Shown piece by piece: positions 7,031 through 11,726 of a stretch of DNA of 11,726 bases; position 1 is the first letter of the stretch; every line of letters starts with the position of its first letter. Made by a program: the position numbers and the translations under genes. This DNA comes from Puniceicoccales bacterium (GTDB taxonomy: Bacteria > Verrucomicrobiota > Verrucomicrobiia > Opitutales > JAIRKQ01). The notes beneath the pieces were generated by a model, which had not been told where the DNA came from, searched no databases, and worked only from the letters and a program-made list of their open reading frames with translations. The stretch covers positions 1 through 11,726 of the forward strand of contig JAITRI010000021.1 of assembly GCA_031288455.1 (NCBI GenBank). The letters are read 5' to 3'.

Positions 7031-8348
7031 AATATCCGATGCATTCAAAAGTTTGCGCGGGCTTGGAAAAATTTCCGAAAAGAATGTGTCGGACGCTCTC
7101 CAGGAAATTCGCACGGCACTGTTGGACGCGGACGTCAATCGCGAAGCCGCCGATGAGTTCATCGCAAATGTCCTAAAATCTTCCGTTGGTGAGAAAGTTC
7201 TGCATAAAATTTTGCCGGAACAGCAGATCGTAAAAATAATACACGACGAAATCGTTGAGCTGCTCGGCGGCCAACTGGATCCCGTCGCATACACAAAAAA
7301 ACCGCTGAAGATTCTGCTGGCCGGACTGCACGGTTCAGGGAAAACAACGACCGCTGGCAAATTGGCACTTTTACTAAAAAATGACGGCTATCGTCCGCTG
7401 CTGGTGGCGTGTGACGTGTATCGTCCCGCTGCGATCGACCAGTTGATGGCGGTGGCGCGCGATGTGGACGTGGAATGCTACCGTGAGCGGGACGTGAAAA
7501 ATGCGCGCAAAGTGGCAAAGCATGGCATGCGCCATGGGCACGATAATAAATTTGACGCGATAATTTTCGACACCGCCGGAAGGTTGCACATCGATGGGCA
7601 GCTGCTGGATGAAATCAGAGACATCAGGAAAATCACGGATCCGGATGAGGTATTTTTGGTCGCCGATGCCGCTCTCGGACAGGAATCGGTAAACGTTGCG
7701 AAATCGTTCAATGGAGCGCTGTCGCTGTCGGGAATAATCCTGACGAAATTGGATGGAGACGCCAGGGGCGGTGCCGCGCTGTCCATGAAATACGTCACCG
7801 GTGTTCCCATAAGATTCATCGGTACCGGCGAGAAATATTCCGATTTTTCACTGTTCCATCCGAAGCGCATGGCGAGCCGCATCCTCGGAATGGGAGATGT
7901 GGTCACGCTCGTCGAAAAAGCGCAGCGGCAGGTGGATGATCAGGAGCGGGAAAAGTTATCGAAAAAAATAAAAAAAGCGGAGTTTACGCTGAATGATTTT
8001 CTCGTCAGCATACAGCAGATTAAAAAAATGGGGCCGATGTCGTCGCTGCTTGGGATGTTGCCGGGCATGGCGAAAGCAAAGACAACGGGCGACGATTCGG
8101 CAAAGATGAAAATGACGGAGGCGATAATTCAATCCATGACCATGCAGGAGCGCGCAAAACCAAACATCATCGATTCCTGGCGTCGCACAAGAATTGCGAA
8201 GGGCGCCGGCGTAGAACTCAGGGACGTCAATGCCCTGCTGAAGCAGTTCGCGCAGATGCAAAAGGTGATGAAGTCATTCAAAGGGGAAAAGGGCGCCCGC
8301 AGGATGCAGGAATTTGCGGCGCAGTTCGGCATGAACGTCCCGCAGTAA
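7008..8348 (+). CDS. ffh: Signal recognition particle GTPase Ffh (SRP54)
   Basis: With 4.5S RNA it forms the signal recognition particle, which binds nascent membrane proteins and delivers them to FtsY at the inner membrane. The 446 residues show the helical N domain (about 1-95), G domain motifs GLHGSGKTT (106-114), DVYRP (136-140), DTAGR (188-192), TKLDGDARGG (246-255) and GTGE (272-275), then the M domain (about 325-446) with KMGPMSSLLGMLPGM in the finger loop and the RNA-binding helix with RRTRIAKGAG (392-401). Small departures are His in place of the usual Gln in GxQGxGKTT, and Ser-Trp in place of Gly-Ser before RRxRIA. Unlike E. coli, there is no long Met/Gly-rich tail. ATG 7008 begins the typical N domain; an in-frame extension to 6954 would be wholly inside acpS and looks unrelated. 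It overlaps acpS by 23 bases and converges on murA with a 12-base gap. Confidence 0.96.
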   Translation: MFPALADKISDAFKSLRGLGKISEKNVSDALQEIRTALLDADVNREAADEFIANVLKSSVGEKVLHKILPEQQIVKIIHDEIVELLGGQLDPVAYTKKPLKILLAGLHGSGKTTTAGKLALLLKNDGYRPLLVACDVYRPAAIDQLMAVARDVDVECYRERDVKNARKVAKHGMRHGHDNKFDAIIFDTAGRLHIDGQLLDEIRDIRKITDPDEVFLVADAALGQESVNVAKSFNGALSLSGIILTKLDGDARGGAALSMKYVTGVPIRFIGTGEKYSDFSLFHPKRMASRILGMGDVVTLVEKAQRQVDDQEREKLSKKIKKAEFTLNDFLVSIQQIKKMGPMSSLLGMLPGMAKAKTTGDDSAKMKMTEAIIQSMTMQERAKPNIIDSWRRTRIAKGAGVELRDVNALLKQFAQMQKVMKSFKGEKGARRMQEFAAQFGMNVPQ

Positions 8349-8360
8349 TTCACAGTCGCG

Positions 8361-9620
8361 CTATACGCGCCTAATGTTGGCGCCAATGGCGCGCAGCTTC
8401 ATCTCGAGATTTTCGTAGCCGCGATCGATGTGATGCGCATCGTAGACGAAAGTTTCTCCGGAGGCGCACAGTCCCGCCAAATACAGCGCCGCACTGGATC
8501 GCAGGTCGGTCGCCCGCAGGCACGCCCCGCGCAGTGCGCAGGGACCACTTACGCGCGCGCTGGCGTTTTCCACTCTTATGGCGGCGCCCATCTTCCCAAG
8601 TTCGGCGGCGTACATGAATCGCGACGGGTAAACGCCCTCGACTATCGTCGATTCTCCGCACGACTGCGTCTGCAGTGCGCAGAACTGGGCCTGCAGGTCC
8701 GTCGGGAATCCGGGATGTGGCCCGGTCACTATGTCGGCGTAGCTGAGCTGTCCGCCGGATTGTACCGTGATCTTGCCATCATCATCCTGCGAGACGCGCG
8801 CGCCTATGCGCCGCAACCCCACCAAAAATGGGTCCAACAGTCCCCGTTCGAGGCCAAAGATTCTCACGTCGCCGCCGGTTATCAGCCCGGCGCAAACGAA
8901 TGTCCCCGCCTCGATTCTGTCGCCAATGACGGTGTACTCGCAGCCGTGCAGCGCAATTCCGCCAGTAACTTTCAGAGTCGATGTGCCGACGCCGCTTATT
9001 TTCGCACCCATCGCCGACAGGTAGCCGCAAAAATCTGAGACTTCCGGCTCAACGGCGGCGCCTTCGATGACTGACTCCCCCGGAGCTTTTATGGCCGCCA
9101 TGATGACATTTATCGTGCCGGTCACTGTACTGCCGCGCTCTCCGCTGAGTGTGATTTTTTCCGCGTGCAGCCGTGACCCGTCCATCACGAAAAAATCTCG
9201 CCTGCGGACTGTTCTACAGCCGAGAGCTCTGAACCCCTTTATGTGCAAATCTATTGGGCGGCACCCTATGACGCATCCGCCGGGAATGGGAACGATCGCC
9301 TTTCCCGTGCGCCCGATGAGTGCTCCCATCAAACAGACGGAGGCGCGCATCTTCTGCATGTAAATTTCCGGCACCACGAAGGAGGCGTTCCTGGCGTGTA
9401 TTTTTACGCTGTGCTCGCCTATGCGGTTGACACTAACTCCCAACTCCCTCAGGATGGCGATCATTGTGACAACGTCGCTGAGGGCAGGGACATTGTGAAT
9501 CACGCACTCTTCGCACGTCAGCAGCGATGCCGCGAGCATGGGAAGACACGCATTCTTGGATCCACCAACGACAACGTCACCGCATAAACGTCTTCCCCCT
9601 ACGATGCGGGTGATTTCCAT
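8361..9620 (-). CDS. murA: UDP-N-acetylglucosamine 1-carboxyvinyltransferase MurA
   Basis: First committed enzyme of peptidoglycan synthesis: it adds enolpyruvate from phosphoenolpyruvate to UDP-GlcNAc in the cytosol. From the ATG at 9620 the product is 419 residues, as in E. coli, and begins MEITRIVGGRRLCGDV. Active-site residues are in their expected places: Lys22 in GGSKNA, Arg92 in KMRAS, Cys116 in PIPGGCVIG (E. coli Cys115), Asp308 in FPTDLQAQF (E. coli Asp305) and Arg400 in HIDRGYENLE (E. coli Arg397). The active-site Cys is the residue alkylated by fosfomycin; enzymes with Asp there resist it, so this enzyme should be of the sensitive type. A TTG at 9629 could add three residues but is less likely. 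The upstream gene stops at 9630, ten bases before the ATG, so the two probably share a transcript. Confidence 0.97.
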   Translation of the reverse strand: MEITRIVGGRRLCGDVVVGGSKNACLPMLAASLLTCEECVIHNVPALSDVVTMIAILRELGVSVNRIGEHSVKIHARNASFVVPEIYMQKMRASVCLMGALIGRTGKAIVPIPGGCVIGCRPIDLHIKGFRALGCRTVRRRDFFVMDGSRLHAEKITLSGERGSTVTGTINVIMAAIKAPGESVIEGAAVEPEVSDFCGYLSAMGAKISGVGTSTLKVTGGIALHGCEYTVIGDRIEAGTFVCAGLITGGDVRIFGLERGLLDPFLVGLRRIGARVSQDDDGKITVQSGGQLSYADIVTGPHPGFPTDLQAQFCALQTQSCGESTIVEGVYPSRFMYAAELGKMGAAIRVENASARVSGPCALRGACLRATDLRSSAALYLAGLCASGETFVYDAHHIDRGYENLEMKLRAIGANIRRV

Positions 9621-9629
9621 TTGCCACAA

Positions 9630-10253
9630 CTACATTCTCTTGAAACGATCATTTTTACCATTGCGGCGCTCGCCGGAAGCGTCACGGGTGCGCCCATGCC
9701 ACCGGCGATGTCCGTGATGCTTTTCCTGCTCACCGTGATTTTTCGGTTTTATTCCGAAAAATTTTAAAATTTTCCCGATGAGCCCACCCAGAAACTTTTT
9801 CGCACACTTGCAATTGCCGCTGGGGCAGGCGCAGCTGTGCTGATTTTCCGTCGCAACGTTTGCATTGCTCGTTGGCTTCGCATCCTGACGCCCGCGCAAT
9901 TGTCCGCGCTGGCTATCACTTCTGCTGTGCTCTCGCCTTGGATGTTTATCTTCGACGAGTTCGGTTGATTTTTTTACTGTATTTTTGCGCATAACACTAC
10001 TACTTTCCACTCTGGCGCCAATGGCGTCGTGAACCACGTCCACAATTTGCGCCGCATTCCCATGATTTTCGGTGTTGCCACCGGTGACCTTTTTTTCCAT
10101 TAGCGGCAATTTGCCGCGCTTCAGTGAATAGCGCACGCGTCTTTTTTCGGAATCGTCGTGCGCCTCCCCGCCGCCGATGTGCACATCGCTGTGCGCTGCA
10201 GATTCGCGAACGGAAACATTTATCCCTTCAGTATCTTCTTCAAATTCAGGCAT
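9630..10253 (-). CDS. Uncharacterised hydrophilic protein with Cys knuckle and amphipathic helix
   Basis: I do not recognise this 207-residue protein. Residues 1-140 are charged, low in hydrophobics and probably disordered, acidic at the very start and mixed Arg/Lys/Asp/Glu after that. Residues 141-150 read CACPSGNCKC, a CxCx4CxC knuckle that could hold Zn or another soft metal; these are its only cysteines. Directly after comes AKKFLGGLIGKILKFFGI (151-168), a cationic amphipathic helix that could lie on a membrane or RNA. The tail (about 169-207) is rich in His, Arg and Gly. There is no signal peptide. It stops ten bases before the murA ATG, and a 115-base AT-rich gap separates it from tyrS, so it probably heads a two-gene unit with murA. 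The ATG at 10253 has no ribosome binding motif. That it is translated is inferred from position and the composed C-terminal module. Confidence 0.65.
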   Translation of the reverse strand: MPEFEEDTEGINVSVRESAAHSDVHIGGGEAHDDSEKRRVRYSLKRGKLPLMEKKVTGGNTENHGNAAQIVDVVHDAIGARVESSSVMRKNTVKKSTELVEDKHPRREHSRSDSQRGQLRGRQDAKPTSNANVATENQHSCACPSGNCKCAKKFLGGLIGKILKFFGIKPKNHGEQEKHHGHRRWHGRTRDASGERRNGKNDRFKRM

Positions 10254-10313
10254 AATCCATAATTAATTTAAAACAATTGCCCAACTCCTAACATCTCCAT
10301 TGGGCGGAACATA

Positions 10314-10341
10314 TTTTTACAACCTTGTCGATAAAAATCAA
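10314..10341 (-). promoter_or_regulatory. Possible promoter for the 9630-10253 gene and murA
   Basis: In the AT-rich gap between tyrS and the next gene, minus-strand TTGATT (10341-10336) is followed after 16 bases by TAAAAA (10319-10314). The predicted start near 10306 would give a leader of about 50 bases. Both boxes are imperfect, and AT-rich DNA gives such matches by chance, so this is only a candidate. The gap also has AT-only inverted repeats after the tyrS stop (around 10331-10362), too weak to call a terminator. Confidence 0.3.
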
Positions 10342-10368
10342 TCACATTTTTAATAAAAATTTCAATTG

Positions 10369-11586
10369 CTACTCCAATAGTCGCAAAAATATCCTTTTGC
10401 CCGCCTGCACAACAATCGGAGTCGACGCGTTCACCGCATGTGAGGCATCGGAAATTTTTTCACCGTCCAATTTTATTGCCCCCTGCTCCAGCAGCCGATA
10501 AATTTCCCTTTTGCTCTGGAATAATCCAGTTGCAGCCAGCACATTTGCCAGCTGCGCGCCATTGGATCCCGTCAGCTGCCGCACACTGAAACTGGGAATG
10601 TCATCGGGAATGTCGTTCTTCGAAAAAACTTTTTCGAACTGCTCCCGCTCATGCTCCGCCGCCCGCTGTCCGTGGAATCTTGCACACAGTTTCGTTGCCA
10701 ACTGTTTTTTGCACTCCATGGGATGCATTTTCCGCAGCTGCGCGATCTCGTCGTCGCTCTGCAGCAGGAGAAATCTGTAGTATTCAACCATCGTTTCGTC
10801 CGAAATCGACATCACTTTTCCGAAAATTTCCTTTGCGGAATCATTGAACGCTATGTAATTGCCATAGCTTTTCGACATCTTTTTTGCGCCGTCTGTGCCG
10901 ACGAGCAGCGGCATTGTTATGACGACCTGCTCATCCTGGCCGGCATTTTTCTGCAGCGCGCGGCCGACGAGCAAATTAAACAGTTGGTCGCGTCCGCCCA
11001 GTTCCACATCGGCATTGAGAACGATGGAATCGTAACCCTGCAGCAGCGGATATAGGAATTCCACGATGGAAATGGGAGTATTATTGCCGTAGCGATTGCT
11101 GAAATCATCGCGCTCCAGCATTTGCGCAACCGTCATCTGTCTGGCCAAAAGAATGGCATCCGCGAATGACATGTTCTCGAACCACTCGCCATTTCTGCAA
11201 ACGACTGTTTTTTGCGGATCCAACACTTTGAACGCCTGCTCCACATAGGTGCCATAATTCTCCTCAATCTGCGCCTTTGACAGCATCGGACGCTCCGCCG
11301 ACCGTCCCGATGGATCGCCGATTGTCGTCGTGTAATCCCCTATCAGCAGTATTGCCTTGTGTCCGAGGTCTTGGAATTGCTTGAGTTTATTTAGAACGAC
11401 CAGGTGGCCAAAGTGCAAATCCGGACGCGTCGGGTCCACGCCCAGTTTGACCGTAAGCTGCCGGCCGGATGATAATTTTTCCGCCAACGCATCCCTTCCA
11501 ACCACAGTATCGGCTCCCTGACAAATTTGCTCCAGAGGTGTCATTTGCCAGTGACTCTGCGGCGAAAATTTCCAATTGCAATACAT
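10369..11586 (-). CDS. tyrS: Tyrosyl-tRNA synthetase
   Basis: A class I synthetase that charges tRNA-Tyr with tyrosine in the cytosol. The 405 residues show the Rossmann core with HFGH (58-61, the HIGH motif), GDPSGRS (90-96), ISIVEFLYPLLQGYDS (172-187) and ELGGRDQLFNLL (195-206), then KMSKS (236-240), and a C-terminal S4 RNA-binding domain with SKREIYRLLEQGAIKLDG. The sequence follows the second bacterial subfamily (as in Helicobacter pylori TyrS) rather than the Bacillus/E. coli type. The first 14 residues (MYCNWKFSPQSHWQ) resemble no TyrS, so the real start may be ATG 11544, giving 391 residues; neither ATG has a ribosome binding motif. An in-frame TAG lies two codons before ATG 11586, so the gene cannot start earlier. 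Confidence 0.95.
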   Translation of the reverse strand: MYCNWKFSPQSHWQMTPLEQICQGADTVVGRDALAEKLSSGRQLTVKLGVDPTRPDLHFGHLVVLNKLKQFQDLGHKAILLIGDYTTTIGDPSGRSAERPMLSKAQIEENYGTYVEQAFKVLDPQKTVVCRNGEWFENMSFADAILLARQMTVAQMLERDDFSNRYGNNTPISIVEFLYPLLQGYDSIVLNADVELGGRDQLFNLLVGRALQKNAGQDEQVVITMPLLVGTDGAKKMSKSYGNYIAFNDSAKEIFGKVMSISDETMVEYYRFLLLQSDDEIAQLRKMHPMECKKQLATKLCARFHGQRAAEHEREQFEKVFSKNDIPDDIPSFSVRQLTGSNGAQLANVLAATGLFQSKREIYRLLEQGAIKLDGEKISDASHAVNASTPIVVQAGKRIFLRLLE

Positions 11587-11589
11587 TTT

Positions 11590-11726
11590 CTAAGATTTCA
11601 CGGCGCCGCTGGCGCGCGCAAGCGCGAGTGGACTTTCGGCTGAAATGCTATCCGACGGATTGCCACCCGCGCTCCGCGGCAACTGAACGCGTTCCTTCGC
11701 TGGCGACACGCCCACGCCGCAGAAAA
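11590..11726 (-). CDS. Possible C-terminal end of an upstream gene (partial)
   Basis: From the right edge a minus-strand frame stays open for 44 codons and ends with TAG at 11592-11590, three bases before the tyrS ATG. It reads ...SPAKERVQLPRSAGG and ends ARASGAVKS. I recognise no family. The tight spacing to tyrS and GC-rich third positions are compatible with a real gene end, but in GC-rich DNA a frame this short is often open by chance. If it is not coding, the 140 bases upstream of tyrS are simply leader and promoter DNA, in which I see no clear promoter boxes. Confidence 0.3.
   Translation of the reverse strand, partial: FCGVGVSPAKERVQLPRSAGGNPSDSISAESPLALARASGAVKS

Noticed and set aside
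8349..8370. CGCG-CTATA-CGCG inverted repeat between converging ffh and murA as a bidirectional terminator
   Set aside because: The stem is only four base pairs and no T tract follows on either strand.
8376..10027. Shared words TGGCGCCAATGGCG at about 8378 and 10014
   Set aside because: Both encode Ala-Ile-Gly-Ala in two minus-strand genes, so codon bias explains the match; not a repeat element.
10268..10312. Minus-strand 14-residue leader peptide (MFRPMEMLGVGQLF) before the 9630-10253 gene
   Set aside because: It has no ribosome binding motif, no run of regulatory codons and no attenuator hairpin after it; such short frames are expected by chance.
10331..10368. AT-rich inverted repeats after the tyrS stop as a terminator
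   Set aside because: Stems contain only A-T pairs and no GC core, so they would be too unstable for an intrinsic terminator.
1..11726. CRISPR array, tRNA/rRNA genes, insertion sequence or toxin-antitoxin pair
   Set aside because: Nothing of the kind is visible: no regularly spaced repeats, no cloverleaf, no transposase or integrase motif, no small paired genes.

Overview
The window looks like core chromosome of a Gram-negative bacterium. It carries a heptose-nucleotide gene for lipopolysaccharide, murA for peptidoglycan, an inner-membrane FtsH, standard TAA/TAG/TGA stops, moderate GC in genes and AT-rich intergenic gaps. Three features recall Verrucomicrobiota, perhaps the Opitutae: the order tilS-ftsH-clpX-like-hldE C-domain, a ClpX relative without its zinc domain, and an endonuclease III with a CPAR...CPIC tail. 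That placement comes from memory of gene neighbourhoods and is an inference. There is no phage, transposase, CRISPR array or tRNA.

Layout from left to right. Positions 1-418 hold no credible gene, but contain two copies of a GC-rich hairpin repeat (1-56 and 273-328). Positions 419-5808 (minus strand) form a tight four-gene run read from right to left: tilS (tRNA-Ile lysidine synthetase), ftsH (membrane AAA+ metalloprotease), a ClpX-like AAA+ unfoldase, and a stand-alone heptose-1-phosphate adenylyltransferase. A short divergent promoter region (about 5809-5898) separates this from the plus-strand run nth (endonuclease III), acpS (holo-ACP synthase) and ffh (SRP GTPase), with acpS and ffh overlapping. 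ffh converges on murA. The minus-strand run of an unrecognised Cys/His/Arg-rich protein (9630-10253) plus murA follows, then an AT-rich gap, tyrS (tyrosyl-tRNA synthetase) and, at the right edge, the possible tail of one more minus-strand gene.

Functionally this is housekeeping: translation (tilS, tyrS), membrane protein targeting and quality control (ffh, ftsH, clpX-like), envelope building (murA, hldE C-domain, acpS for lipid synthesis) and DNA repair (nth). I see no dedicated novel system. The points most worth a second look are the uncharacterised protein before murA (CxCx4CxC knuckle, amphipathic helix and basic tail), the zinc-domain-less ClpX relative coupled to ftsH, the endonuclease III that cannot build the usual 4Fe-4S cluster, the hairpin repeat, and the almost complete lack of Shine-Dalgarno motifs.
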